Source: a virus. Taken from it: a stretch of 64,000 nucleotides of DNA. The translations under genes and the position numbers were made by a program. The stretch spans positions 1-64,000 of IMG/VR virus record IMGVR_UViG_3300013004_000031, one strand, 5' to 3'. Under the pieces are notes generated by a model. That model saw nothing but the letters and a program-made list of their open reading frames with translations, was not told where the DNA came from and made no database searches. Below, one piece after another: positions 47,860 through 57,738 of the stretch (positions are counted from its first letter, which is position 1; each line of letters starts with the position of its first letter).

Positions 47860-48736
47860 AATATACAACGGTCAAGGGCTAGGTAATCAACTTGCTTGTT
47901 ATGTGACAACACGGGTAGTTGCCAAGGATAAGGGATTTGATTTTGGGATTATGAATCCCCATAAATTTAAATGTTTGGATTTTATGGATTTAGATTTTGG
48001 ATTGCCTGTTACGGGTGGTTCTGGTAGGGAAGGTGGACCACCTGATACGCTTCCCGATGATATTCAGCATTATTTTAAAGAAAGATGGTTGTATCTTTCA
48101 AATGGTTCTAATGTGACAATCGATGATCTAAATTTGGAATCTATTCAGGATAATACAAAAATTGACGGGATTTTTCAATCGGAAGATCGTATCATCCATC
48201 GTAAAGATGAAATTAGACAATGGTTGAAAGTCAAAGCAGAAAAAGATTGCTATGATTATTCTGATCCAAATATTTGCATCATTAATTATCGTGGTGGAGA
48301 ATATGCGAGTGTTGTCCATTTCCATTTAAATGGGAAGTATTGGGATGATGCGATTGATAGAATGCGAAAAATTAACCCGAATTTTAGATTTGTAGTTATC
48401 ACTGATGATGTAGAAAGAGCAAGCAGACAATTCCCTGATTTTGAAGTGAAACATTATGATGTGGGGACAGATTTCACTATTATCAAGAATGCTCATTATT
48501 TGATTTTATCAAATTCCAGCTTCCCGTATTTTGCCACTTTACTAAGTGATACTGTAAAGTATATATTAGCTCCCAAGTATTGGGGTCGCCATAATATCTC
48601 TGATGGTTATTGGTCATGCGGATATAATATTTTTAGAAATCACAATTATTTAGATAGAGAGGGGAATCTCTTTACTTGGGAAGAATGTGTGATAGAACAT
48701 GAGGAATACAAAAAACGAACAGGAATTTATGGGTAA
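47846..48736 (+). CDS. Fucosyltransferase-like, GT11
   Basis: 296 residues. GQGLGNQLACYVTTRV is the N-terminal GLGNQ motif of GT11 alpha-1,2-fucosyltransferases; CIINYRGGEYASV corresponds to the donor motif (HxRxGDY), FRFVVITDDVE and ILSNSSFPYFA to the later conserved motifs. It probably adds fucose or a related sugar. The UDP-sugar enzymes at 51563-53292 may supply the donor. Confidence 0.75.
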   Translation: MIVTEIYNGQGLGNQLACYVTTRVVAKDKGFDFGIMNPHKFKCLDFMDLDFGLPVTGGSGREGGPPDTLPDDIQHYFKERWLYLSNGSNVTIDDLNLESIQDNTKIDGIFQSEDRIIHRKDEIRQWLKVKAEKDCYDYSDPNICIINYRGGEYASVVHFHLNGKYWDDAIDRMRKINPNFRFVVITDDVERASRQFPDFEVKHYDVGTDFTIIKNAHYLILSNSSFPYFATLLSDTVKYILAPKYWGRHNISDGYWSCGYNIFRNHNYLDREGNLFTWEECVIEHEEYKKRTGIYG

Positions 48737-49505
48737 AGTATTTGATGTATTTTCATTTTTCAATGAGTTGGATTTGTTGGAAGTTCGTCTGAACATTCTG
48801 GACAAATACGTGGATTATTTTGTGATTGTAGAATCGAGACAAACTTTCACAGGAGTTGAAAAGCCGTTGTATTACGAGGAAAATAAAGAGCGTTTCAAAC
48901 AATGGCATTCCAAGATCATTCATCATGTGATGCCTGATTTTCCCCAAGATGGAGATCATTATCAACGAGCATTGAGAAGTCCAAATGTTGGAGACGGTGC
49001 GGAGAATTGGTTGCGAGAATTTTATCAGAAGGAAGCTCCAATCCGTGCTTTGGAAAACATTTGTATTGATGATGATATTATTTTTCTATCAGATTTGGAT
49101 GAGATTTGGAATCCTGAAAATCCAGACATTTGTTATAATTTACAACATGGACAAGTTTATCGACCAATCCAAACAGCATATCCATATTATTTAAATAACC
49201 GTTCCAATCAGGATATCGGTTGCTGGACGGGAACAAGAGTCGGGACATATAAGACGCTAAAACATTATGGTTGCAATCATTTTAGGACAGAGCGAGAAGC
49301 TAAGAGCATCCCCGTTTCAAACGGGGGGTGGCATTTCAGTTGGACAAACAAGGATGCAAAATATGAAGCATTTAAATACAACGATGTCCAAGCTCGTTAT
49401 GAAATCGTTTCCAGAGAACAAACTTGGAAAGACGAATCGGATTTACCAGAGTATATTATGAAAAATAAAGAAGAATTGGTGGAGAAAGGATTAATGTTGC
49501 AATGA
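48729..49505 (+). CDS. Glycosyltransferase family 17-like
   Basis: 258 residues from ATG 48729 (MGKVFDVFSFFNELDLLEVR). FSFFNELDLLEVRLNIL, DYFVIVESRQTFTG, DDIIFLSDLDEIWNP (DLDE) and GGWHFSWT are the four characteristic segments of GT17 (N-acetylglucosaminyltransferase-like). The start overlaps the upstream stop by 8 nt. Confidence 0.85.
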   Translation: MGKVFDVFSFFNELDLLEVRLNILDKYVDYFVIVESRQTFTGVEKPLYYEENKERFKQWHSKIIHHVMPDFPQDGDHYQRALRSPNVGDGAENWLREFYQKEAPIRALENICIDDDIIFLSDLDEIWNPENPDICYNLQHGQVYRPIQTAYPYYLNNRSNQDIGCWTGTRVGTYKTLKHYGCNHFRTEREAKSIPVSNGGWHFSWTNKDAKYEAFKYNDVQARYEIVSREQTWKDESDLPEYIMKNKEELVEKGLMLQ

Positions 49506-50095
49506 CAAGAACTGAAATTATTAATGCGCTTATTGATAAGCATGGATATGAAGATTATCTGGAGATTGGCGTAAATACGCCATCACAACCGGGATATAAT
49601 TGGGTGGGGGTGAAAGCTAGAATTAAACACGGAGTTGATCCTAATGTTGATACAACATATCGGATGACATCTGATGAATTTTTCGAGAAACCTTTATCAC
49701 AGAATTATAGTATTATTTTCGTAGATGGACTTCATATTTTCGAACAGGTTTATCGTGATATTGTAAATTCTTTAAAATACTTGTCTCCAAATGGAACTAT
49801 TGTCGTTCATGATTGTAATCCCGTCACGGAAATCACACAGCGCAGAGAACGTGCTTCCGATGCGTGGCATGGTGATGTTTGGAAGGCTATTGTGAAGCTC
49901 CGCATGGAGGAAATCGGACTCACCATCCACACAGTTGACACCGACGAGGGATGTGCTATTATCCGTAGAGGTAGTCAAATTCTACTTCCCGTTTCTTCTG
50001 ATGAAGACCCATATGATTATTCGTTTCTGGAAAGACGAAGGGTGGAAGCTCTGAATCTGATTGGTGTTGAAGAATTTAAGAGAATTTATCTATGA
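49502..50095 (+). CDS. SAM-dependent methyltransferase
   Basis: 197 residues, Methyltransf_24-like. EDYLEIGVNTPSQPG (motif I), YSIIFVDGLHIFEQV (post-I acidic) and GTIVVHDCNP give the class I Rossmann order. In a glycan island it probably methylates a sugar. Overlaps both neighbours by 4 nt. Confidence 0.8.
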   Translation: MTRTEIINALIDKHGYEDYLEIGVNTPSQPGYNWVGVKARIKHGVDPNVDTTYRMTSDEFFEKPLSQNYSIIFVDGLHIFEQVYRDIVNSLKYLSPNGTIVVHDCNPVTEITQRRERASDAWHGDVWKAIVKLRMEEIGLTIHTVDTDEGCAIIRRGSQILLPVSSDEDPYDYSFLERRRVEALNLIGVEEFKRIYL

Positions 50096-50301
50096 AACCT
50101 ATGATAAAATGGCATCCAGCTTTTCGCTGGTCAGTTGGAGCTTTGATATGGATGTTCTTCATAGTTCCCGTTTGTGTAATTGGCTCGATATATTTGCTAT
50201 TAACTGATACATTGGAATCTATTGGTGATAGGTTTTCAGAGCTTGGCGATGTCTTAGGAGAAACTTTCGGAGGCATTTTATTCGGTGAAAAAAATTCATA
50301 A
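50092..50301 (+). CDS. Small single-span membrane protein, 69 aa
   Basis: A hydrophobic segment SVGALIWMFFIVPVCVIGSI crosses the membrane once, followed by a soluble tail (SIGDRFSELGDVLGETFG). Inside the sugar island; it may anchor a glycosylation step, but this is inference. Confidence 0.6.
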   Translation: MKPMIKWHPAFRWSVGALIWMFFIVPVCVIGSIYLLLTDTLESIGDRFSELGDVLGETFGGILFGEKNS

Positions 50302-51019
50302 AAATTTCGTAGTCGTTAGCGATTACAATTGGCTACCCGATAATCTTGAGGATTCTTGGGTTGACAGGTGGTGTGAGAATTATCTGATCTATGACCGCTA
50401 TCATCGATTTCCCGAATCGGATAAGGTGAAACATCAGAAGAATGTGGGGCAAAATGTTTATGATATGTTCCACTTCATTCTTGAGAATTACGATAATCTC
50501 CCCGATTCTACTTTATTCTGTCGAGCATGTCTGATGAATCAAAAAGATACGGGAACACCAAGGCACGATGAAAATGGTCGAGTTATTTCCAACGGAAATT
50601 GCACTGAAGAATTTTTCCTAAGTGTTGCCAACAATACAACATTCACAGAAATTCAGGATTTTACCACGGAGCCTTGGAGAATTAATAATGTGGCTAACAA
50701 GATCGGGGATGACAACAGCTACATGGAAATCAATAACTCTTGGTATTTTGGAAAACATCAAGGGAAATATTATTCAAACATCAACGATTTTTTCAATGAC
50801 ATGTGGGAGAATCCTGAGATTCCTGAGTGGTTCAGATTCGCACCGGGAGTGAATTATATCATCCCGAAGGAGTATATTTTGAAATACTCCAAAAAATTCT
50901 ACCAAAGAATCCTTGATATACTTGGATGGGATGTTATTGTTGGGGAAGCTCACATGATTGAGCGAGCATTGTGGACAATATTCCATAATGATTGGAAAGT
51001 AAAAGAAGAATATAGATAA
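50285..51019 (+). CDS. DUF3431-like glycan-associated protein
   Basis: 244 residues from GTG 50285. NFVVVSDYNWLPDNLEDSW, NVGQNVYDMFHFILENYDNLPDSTLFCRA, NINDFFNDMW and a C-terminal EAHMIERALWTIFHN resemble the DUF3431 family (glycosyltransferase-related). The start overlaps the upstream gene by 17 nt. The catalytic role is unknown. Confidence 0.65.
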   Translation: MKKIHKNFVVVSDYNWLPDNLEDSWVDRWCENYLIYDRYHRFPESDKVKHQKNVGQNVYDMFHFILENYDNLPDSTLFCRACLMNQKDTGTPRHDENGRVISNGNCTEEFFLSVANNTTFTEIQDFTTEPWRINNVANKIGDDNSYMEINNSWYFGKHQGKYYSNINDFFNDMWENPEIPEWFRFAPGVNYIIPKEYILKYSKKFYQRILDILGWDVIVGEAHMIERALWTIFHNDWKVKEEYR

Positions 51020-51573
51020 TGCAACCAATACATTTAAGAAACATCCCCCCTCCTGCTGAAACATTCAACCATACTGAATTTTTCGATTTGTTATTCAAGT
51101 GGATTCGTCCAGAACACTATCTAGAACTTGGTGTGCGGCATGGAGGTAATTTCGTCACGCTTGCCAAACACTGTAAGAAAGCGGTTGGAGTTGATATGAT
51201 TCCCGCCGAATTTCCGGTGGTGGGTAATATGGAATACCACCAAAAAACAACTGATGATTATTTTGAATCATTAACTACTGAACAATTTGATGCCGTGTTT
51301 ATTGACGCTGACCATTCCCACGAACAATCTTTGAAAGATTTTAACAATGTAAAAGATAGAGTGATCGAGGATGGATTTATATTTTTTCATGATACCTATC
51401 CTTGGGATTGGTCTATGACTGACAGAGGGCAATGTGAAGATGTTTACAAAACCGCGAAATATATCAAACAAAATCTAATCGATGACTTTGAAATTGTCAC
51501 ATTACCATTCAATCCCGGTGTGACGATTTGTAAGAAGATTTCTAGAACAAAACAAATGATTTATGACTGGTGA
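51019..51573 (+). CDS. SAM-dependent methyltransferase
   Basis: 184 residues. EHYLELGVRHGGNFVTLA (motif I), AVGVDMIPAEF, FDAVFIDADHSHEQSLKD and GFIFFHDTYPWD match Methyltransf_24. Paralogous in type to the gene at 49502. The start codon shares a base with the upstream stop. Confidence 0.82.
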   Translation: MQPIHLRNIPPPAETFNHTEFFDLLFKWIRPEHYLELGVRHGGNFVTLAKHCKKAVGVDMIPAEFPVVGNMEYHQKTTDDYFESLTTEQFDAVFIDADHSHEQSLKDFNNVKDRVIEDGFIFFHDTYPWDWSMTDRGQCEDVYKTAKYIKQNLIDDFEIVTLPFNPGVTICKKISRTKQMIYDW

Positions 51574-52495
51574 GAAAATTTTCATAACGGGCGGTGCTGG
51601 ATTTCTTGGTAGAAATTTAATTCGTCGCTTGCATCAAGATAATGAAATCACCGTGTATTCACGCGATGAGTCCAAACACTATTATCTGAAAAAGGAATAC
51701 CCAAAGGTGAATTTTGTGGTTGGAGATATCCGCAATCGTGATCTGCTGATCAGAAAATCAAGACATCACACTGTGGGTATTTTCGCCGCATCCCTGAAAC
51801 AGATTGAAGCTTGTAATGATAATTATGAGGAAGCTTCAAAAATCATTATTGATGGTGCAATCAATTCCAGAATTGCGGCAGAGGAAAATAATTTCAAAGC
51901 TGCTTGCTTCATCTCATCTGATAAAAGCAGAGCAGCAACTACAATTTATGGTGCAATGAAATATGTAGCTGGTGAGTGTTTCATTGCAGGAGAGTGGAGT
52001 CCTACCAAATTGACAACAGCGGTCTATGGCAATGTTATGAATTCCACAGGTTCAATCATTCCGTTGATTTGGGAATATATTAAGAGTGGTAAGACGCTTT
52101 CCCTATACGGGGAAGAAATGACTCGGTTTCTAATGGATGTGGATGATGCTGTTGATTTAATTTTAAAATCTACGAAATATAATAAATGTAACGTGATTCC
52201 TAGTCTGAGATCATTCTATGTAATTGATATTTTTAACATTTATAAAGAAAAATTTGGTCTAAAATATGAGATATCAGAACCACGAACGGGGGAGAAGATA
52301 CATGAAATCATGGCATCTTCCGAAGAAATTCGCCGGATGCGATATATGGATGGTGACGATTTATATTTATTATATCCAGATAAATGTGGTCATGACATTA
52401 CATTTTTTAATAATGAATATTCTTCAAGAGACAACTCACTTGAATATATAGAACTTGAAAGGTATTTAGAATCTAAAAATTATTTCAAACCATGA
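51563..52495 (+). CDS. Nucleotide-sugar epimerase/dehydratase (CapD/FnlA-like)
   Basis: 310 residues, extended SDR. IFITGGAGFLGRNLI (NAD-binding), VGDIRNRDLL, CFISSDKSRAATTIYGAMKYVAGE with S-D-K and YGAMK (catalytic Tyr/Lys). This pattern fits UDP-GlcNAc 4,6-dehydratase/5-epimerases that start UDP-L-FucNAc-type sugars. Next to an RmlD/FnlB-like reductase. Confidence 0.85.
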   Translation: MTGEKIFITGGAGFLGRNLIRRLHQDNEITVYSRDESKHYYLKKEYPKVNFVVGDIRNRDLLIRKSRHHTVGIFAASLKQIEACNDNYEEASKIIIDGAINSRIAAEENNFKAACFISSDKSRAATTIYGAMKYVAGECFIAGEWSPTKLTTAVYGNVMNSTGSIIPLIWEYIKSGKTLSLYGEEMTRFLMDVDDAVDLILKSTKYNKCNVIPSLRSFYVIDIFNIYKEKFGLKYEISEPRTGEKIHEIMASSEEIRRMRYMDGDDLYLLYPDKCGHDITFFNNEYSSRDNSLEYIELERYLESKNYFKP

Positions 52496-53292
52496 AAATT
52501 GTAGTATTTGGTAGCACAGGAATGTTGGGGACTTATTGTGTGAAGTATTTTTCCCAAATGGGATACGATGTGGTCGGGGTGGATAGAACCACGTTAGACC
52601 TAACATCGGATCATAAAACGATATTAGATTACCTACATCGGAACGTGACGGAAAATGATATTATAATCAACGCCGCTGGATGCATTCCCCAAAGAGTTAA
52701 AGATGATGATGTGATGTTTGCTGTTAATACCATATTTCCACATGTATTATCAAAATTTAAAATAGACGTTCCTTGCCAAATTATACATGTAAGCACTGAT
52801 TGTGTTTATAGTGGGGAGCGCGGGTTTTATGATGAAAATTCCCCCCACGATTGTAAAGACACATATGGAAAAAGCAAGTCATTGGGGGAGCCTCAAAATC
52901 TCACTATCATTAGAACATCGATCATTGGGGAAGAAATTCACAACAAACGGTCGTTATTAGAATGGTGTAAACGAGAATCTGATAATACTGTTCGTGGGTA
53001 TGTCAATCATTGGTGGAATGGTGTTACATGTCTGGAACTATGTAAGCATATGGAATATATCATCCGTAATTGGTATTTCTGGGCTGGGGTGACGATATAC
53101 TACTCACCAGACACCCACACAAAATATAATTTAATCAACATGATTTCGGATATTTTTAATCTAAATTTAACAATAATCCCAACTATTGGTAGTAAATGTT
53201 ATCGAAATATGAAATCTATTACTTCTCCGTGTTCATCTAAAACCATCAGGCAGCAGTTAATAGAATTGAGAAATTTTAATATATATTGTTGA
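52492..53292 (+). CDS. dTDP-4-dehydrorhamnose reductase-like (RmlD/FnlB)
   Basis: 266 residues. IVVFGSTGMLGTYCVKYF (NAD(P)-binding), INAAGCIPQ, HVSTDCVYSGERG, DTYGKSKSLGE (YxxxK). Reduces a 4-keto sugar, probably the product of the preceding enzyme. The start overlaps the upstream gene by ATGA. It closes the sugar island. Confidence 0.85.
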   Translation: MKIVVFGSTGMLGTYCVKYFSQMGYDVVGVDRTTLDLTSDHKTILDYLHRNVTENDIIINAAGCIPQRVKDDDVMFAVNTIFPHVLSKFKIDVPCQIIHVSTDCVYSGERGFYDENSPHDCKDTYGKSKSLGEPQNLTIIRTSIIGEEIHNKRSLLEWCKRESDNTVRGYVNHWWNGVTCLELCKHMEYIIRNWYFWAGVTIYYSPDTHTKYNLINMISDIFNLNLTIIPTIGSKCYRNMKSITSPCSSKTIRQQLIELRNFNIYC

Positions 53293-53308
53293 ATTATTTG
53301 ATTTGTCG

Positions 53309-53315
53309 CTAAATA
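53309..53315 (+). promoter_or_regulatory. Late promoter -10 box (CTAAATA) for the fibre gene
   Basis: CTAAATA-ATCATA-ATG; spacer 6 nt here instead of 5. Confidence 0.65.
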
Positions 53316-53321
53316 ATCATA

Positions 53322-56300
53322 ATGAGATTGTTTAGCGAAAAGGTGTCTCCCACCTTAACTGACTCTCCTCTTAACATCATCAAAGTTCAAGATTTCTCGG
53401 AAATCTTTTTCGGTGTCTATGAGGTCGAGATAAACAAGAATAAATATCCAGTCGAAAAGATTTCCGAACACAACGGCGATCCGGTGGTGTCTATTCCAGT
53501 TGAGATGGGGGGTAAGATAGCGAATTATCCCTTTGTTCTTACCAAAGGGAAATTTGAGGTTGTGTTCAATGAACACAGTGATTACGTTGATATTTTTGAA
53601 TCCAAATTGGAGGATTTCTCCGAAGAGGAACCCGATGTAATAATTGAAAAAAATGAGATTTTTATTCCCGAAGTTATCGAAGATCGGAAAAATGAAATTC
53701 TTTTACAGATTCAAGAGGCAAAGAAAAATGCCCTGATTGCCGCCAAAAAGGAATTGGAAATCAGAAAATCCCGTCAAATCAAACAGATTCGGGAGGAATC
53801 AAATACCAAGAAAAAAGCACTTGAAAGCTATCTGGAGAGTGCGCGGGAAAATCTGGTTGATGAATTTACGATCATATCCCAACGAATCAAAAAAGAAGTT
53901 TTTGATAGTAATGATGAGAAATATTTGGAGATTCGGGAAACGATTGATAACAAGATTGAGGAGATACGCGATTCCCTTGATGAATCTCTGAAAAAAGACT
54001 TTAGTAAATCCTCCCAACTGATTGACAAGTCCATCAAGCAATTGGTCAAGGATTTGTATGAAAATAATATCAATCCAAAAGTTGATAAAGAACTTCATGA
54101 TATCGCGGTTGAAATTCATGAAAAGGTTTCAGAGATTGATAATAATTTAAATTCCAAACTGAAAGAGAAAGCTGATCTTTCCTTACTTGAAGGAGTTGAT
54201 AAAGAATTATCTGCGATTCGGGATGCCAACATTGAACTCAACAATTCCCTGAACAAAGGTGTTCAAAAAGCCCTTTCCCGTGTGGGTAATGTTGATAAAA
54301 AAGTAATTCAAATTTCTGAAGAATTTGAAAGAAAACTGGATGAAAAGGAACAAGAAGTCGTAAGTTACTTTGATGAAAAGCTAGAATTGGTTAAGGAAGA
54401 AACCCTTGATATTACCGACGAAGCTAGAAAATATTTTCAAAATCTAATTCAGGAAAGCAGAAATAATCTGCTTACGGAGATTCGTAAGATCAAAGCTGAA
54501 AAACCCGTTGAATACGTTTTGGAAACGAAGAAATCTGGTAAGGTTGTCAAGGATTGGGATTCGATTGAGAAGGAATGGAATACTAAAATTCATGATAAGA
54601 TTGAGAATGTAAAGACCGATCTCCGTAAATATGTAGCTGTATATGCCTCTGGTGGGGGGACTAATGCCACCCAATACCAAGATGGGGGAACCATGAATGG
54701 TGACTTAACAGTGGTTGGAACCATCAGCGCATCACAATATCTTGGAATCCCTTATCCATCAGAGAATGATACATTAGATATTGTTACATCTAGGGGTAAT
54801 ATCACTAATAATTCAATAAAGGTTAATAATCTTTCCGCCAATTCAGTCAATTTAACATCGGTAATAGAGGCATCAGCATTCATTACTAATGGCGGCACAT
54901 CCTCGGAATTTGTAAAAGGAGATGGCTCTCTGGATAACACAAGCTATGTGAAGACAACGGATATGGCATCTACGCTTATCTTATATGCAACCAGTGCAGC
55001 TTCTGATATAGGCGGATATTCAAGATTAGTAACCTCAAATCTTGATCCAGATTATGACGATACGGCGGTCAATATTCCAACTGGGCCGATAACAGGAACG
55101 GATCAACTAATAGCATCACTTATTCTTGATGCTGGTGTGATTGTGGGAGATGTTGGTATTTTTGCGACCACCACTATTGGTAATGTAAAAAAGGTTGCTG
55201 GTTCTGGTTCTGCTGGAGGATCGTTTCATTTTCATATCTACAAAAGGGATTCGGATGGAACCGAAGAATTTATAACTGCTAGCGATCCAACTAGCACTGT
55301 TACATCAGATTTTTATTCCGAATTTTCTAGTTCTGCCATTTTCAACAATGGTGTATTTGCCGATACTGATAGACTCGTTCTTAAATTTTATGGTTCCAAA
55401 GTCGGGGGTGGCAGTAGTGCTTCTTTTGAATTCCAATTCGGAGGAGAAACGCCTGTAAGAACTTTGCTTCCTGTTCCTGTAAGCGTCTTGCTTAGTGATT
55501 ATGTACCATACACCGGAGCAACTGATAATGTTGATCTTGGATCGAGGTCATTGTCATCTTCAAAAGTATCTGTAAATGCAGGAACAGTAATCGAACCTTC
55601 TTATAACTTTACAAGTGATGATAATAGTGGAATGTGGAGTCCTGCTTCCGATACGTTGGCGTGGTCAACCAATGGCGTGGAGAGGATGAGAATTAATGCT
55701 AATGGAAATGTCGGTATAGGAATTACTTCGCCACGTTCAAAAATAGATATTGTTGGCAATTTGACACCTAACTCACATAGATTTAGTCAAAATTCGTTCG
55801 TTCTTGATGATACAGAAGGCTTGATGCAATTTATTGCCGCTGACTCTGCAAGTTATGCAGGTGGATTAGTATTCACATCTGCTCCGACATCAGGTAATAA
55901 TAAACACTGGGGATTATTTGCGGGTGGACCTAGTGTTTCAAATAATTTTTCAATAAGGTATGCAACTACGTCTAATAATACAACAGTAAATGTATTTAAT
56001 GACACTGAACTATTCACAATTCTTAAAACTGGAAATGTCGGTGTCGGGACAGCTACTCCAAATGAAAAATTAACTGTAGCTGGGAATACTTTTGTTACTG
56101 GCGGTTTGGGTATCGGCGCTACAAATACAGCAGCTGGAACTATACAACTTGGATCAAACGGTTCAAACGGCGCACCTTCTATTGGTTGGGAAACTACTGG
56201 GTTTTATAAAACAGCTGGTAATTCAGTTGTGTTCACAAGTTCTGGTGCAAATGCGACCACTTTTACCGCAGGTGGAGGTATTAGCACTTTAGGTAATGTT

Positions 56301-57344
56301 GCAGGTGGATCAGGGACAGTAAATGCTCCTTCTCATACATTTACTGCGGAGTCAAGTTTAGGTATGTGGAGGGCTGGTACAAATATACTAGCTTTCTCTA
56401 CGGCTAGTTCTGAGAGGATGAGAATTGATGCTAATGGAAATGTCGGTGTCGGGACAACTACTCCAAATGAAAAATTAACAGTCTCGGGAAATATATCTGC
56501 CACCAATATATACTCCGGTAATATTGTATATAATACAGGTGATCAAAGTATTGCTGGCGATAAAACCTTCACAGATGACTTGATTTGTAATGGACAAATA
56601 ACAGCACCAAACCAGACATCCTCAACGAGCGATTCGGTTATTACAAAAAGTCTAGGTGATCTCTTATATACCCAAGCATTTGGTGGTTGGTCTATTCATA
56701 TAGATCAGAATACTGGATGGACTCCTTCACTTTTAGGCAGTGGCACGGCAGCTGCGTTTGGCGGAAACATACTTGCTTGTAATACCTCCACAGTATCTGG
56801 AAACAGGGCAGCTATATATGCTGGTGGTTATGCGCCTTATACTTATTGTCCTCCGGGGGGGACACATGCCAATAATAGTAATAGTGGTGTATATTTTGAT
56901 AGAAAATTGGTTTTTGGATTCAGAATCACTCACAACTATGGCAGTAACCAAGGCATTGCCGCCAATGCGGAAGGTTATTTAAGGTTTGGGGGAAACCGTG
57001 GTGATACCACATTTGGTCCTCTTACCGAGGCGGGAATCGGTGTATTTATTTCCAATAGATTTTTATATGGAATGGTTCATAATGGAACATCTTTAAACCA
57101 AACAACACTTCCAATTTATAATATGGCTGGATGGCCATATCCAGTTAATTACATTGAGATTTACAGCGATGGATTGGGAAATGTTTCATTTTTCAATAAT
57201 AGAACTTTAATTCAGACAATTTCAGGTGGACCTACAAGCAGAACCGGAACTGCAGGAACCGGAACATATTTCGGAGCAAGAACAAACGAGAACTTAAATC
57301 TATCATTATTTATCCCACAGGGATTGACACTAACATACCTATGA
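53322..57344 (+). CDS. Long fibre protein
   Basis: 1340 residues. The N-terminal domain (1-105) is globular and acidic, likely the virion-attachment part. A long coiled coil covers about 115-430. Then beta-rich fibre segments follow with repeats of the type ERMRIDANGNVGVGT-TPNEKLTVSGN (three copies, about 785-1055). The C-terminal domain (about 1110-1340; IHIDQNTGWTPS, FGFRITHNYGSN) has no chaperone-like tail and probably binds the receptor. Most likely a tail or head fibre. Late promoter. Confidence 0.8.
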   Translation: MRLFSEKVSPTLTDSPLNIIKVQDFSEIFFGVYEVEINKNKYPVEKISEHNGDPVVSIPVEMGGKIANYPFVLTKGKFEVVFNEHSDYVDIFESKLEDFSEEEPDVIIEKNEIFIPEVIEDRKNEILLQIQEAKKNALIAAKKELEIRKSRQIKQIREESNTKKKALESYLESARENLVDEFTIISQRIKKEVFDSNDEKYLEIRETIDNKIEEIRDSLDESLKKDFSKSSQLIDKSIKQLVKDLYENNINPKVDKELHDIAVEIHEKVSEIDNNLNSKLKEKADLSLLEGVDKELSAIRDANIELNNSLNKGVQKALSRVGNVDKKVIQISEEFERKLDEKEQEVVSYFDEKLELVKEETLDITDEARKYFQNLIQESRNNLLTEIRKIKAEKPVEYVLETKKSGKVVKDWDSIEKEWNTKIHDKIENVKTDLRKYVAVYASGGGTNATQYQDGGTMNGDLTVVGTISASQYLGIPYPSENDTLDIVTSRGNITNNSIKVNNLSANSVNLTSVIEASAFITNGGTSSEFVKGDGSLDNTSYVKTTDMASTLILYATSAASDIGGYSRLVTSNLDPDYDDTAVNIPTGPITGTDQLIASLILDAGVIVGDVGIFATTTIGNVKKVAGSGSAGGSFHFHIYKRDSDGTEEFITASDPTSTVTSDFYSEFSSSAIFNNGVFADTDRLVLKFYGSKVGGGSSASFEFQFGGETPVRTLLPVPVSVLLSDYVPYTGATDNVDLGSRSLSSSKVSVNAGTVIEPSYNFTSDDNSGMWSPASDTLAWSTNGVERMRINANGNVGIGITSPRSKIDIVGNLTPNSHRFSQNSFVLDDTEGLMQFIAADSASYAGGLVFTSAPTSGNNKHWGLFAGGPSVSNNFSIRYATTSNNTTVNVFNDTELFTILKTGNVGVGTATPNEKLTVAGNTFVTGGLGIGATNTAAGTIQLGSNGSNGAPSIGWETTGFYKTAGNSVVFTSSGANATTFTAGGGISTLGNVAGGSGTVNAPSHTFTAESSLGMWRAGTNILAFSTASSERMRIDANGNVGVGTTTPNEKLTVSGNISATNIYSGNIVYNTGDQSIAGDKTFTDDLICNGQITAPNQTSSTSDSVITKSLGDLLYTQAFGGWSIHIDQNTGWTPSLLGSGTAAAFGGNILACNTSTVSGNRAAIYAGGYAPYTYCPPGGTHANNSNSGVYFDRKLVFGFRITHNYGSNQGIAANAEGYLRFGGNRGDTTFGPLTEAGIGVFISNRFLYGMVHNGTSLNQTTLPIYNMAGWPYPVNYIEIYSDGLGNVSFFNNRTLIQTISGGPTSRTGTAGTGTYFGARTNENLNLSLFIPQGLTLTYL
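56031..56074 (+). repeat. Fibre repeat, copy C
   Basis: 44 nt, one mismatch to the copy at 56436-56479; encodes GNVGVGTATPNEKLT. A shorter related copy (GNVGIGITSP) lies at about 55681-55730. Confidence 0.85.
56436..56479 (+). repeat. Fibre repeat, copy B
   Basis: 44 nt nearly identical to 56031-56074; could allow recombination that changes fibre length. Confidence 0.85.
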
Positions 57345-57730
57345 TTACAAACAAAACACAAACACAAAAGGATATTGATCAGATTGAAAAACTAGCTGAC
57401 AATACAATCAGAGCTTTAAAGGCGGCGGTTTCATCACTGAACAACTCTTTTGATTATTTTTGGAGTTTACCTAATGATAGACTCGAATCAGTTATAAATG
57501 AACTTTTAGTAAAAGGAGTTTTTGAAGATATATTCGAGAAACATTTCAAAACAGCTACAGCATTTAATAATATTCTTGCATCTAATGGAGTTATGGATAT
57601 TAGATGCAAATCAGAAATACCGAAGGTGATGACCTTCGATGTGGAAGGTGTAAAAATATCTGAAAAAACACATGAATCAGAAGCGATTATGGAACCTGTG
57701 ATTGTAGAAGAATCTATTCTCGAAGAATAA
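57341..57730 (+). CDS. Hypothetical protein following the fibre, 129 aa
   Basis: Helical N-terminal part (KDIDQIEKLADNTIRALKAAVSSLNN) and an acidic C-terminus (VIVEESILEE). The start overlaps the fibre stop by ATGA, so it is probably a fibre partner or assembly factor. No family recognised. Confidence 0.6.
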   Translation: MITNKTQTQKDIDQIEKLADNTIRALKAAVSSLNNSFDYFWSLPNDRLESVINELLVKGVFEDIFEKHFKTATAFNNILASNGVMDIRCKSEIPKVMTFDVEGVKISEKTHESEAIMEPVIVEESILEE

Positions 57731-57733
57731 ATA
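57727..57733 (+). promoter_or_regulatory. Late promoter -10 box (ATAAATA) for gene 4
   Basis: ATAAATA-ATCCT-ATG, 5 nt spacer, overlapping the upstream stop. Confidence 0.65.
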
Positions 57734-57738
57734 ATCCT

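Noticed and set aside
53799-54119. Antisense frames in the fibre coiled-coil region
   Set aside because: Phe/Ile/Leu-rich reverse complement of a coiled coil; not protein-like.
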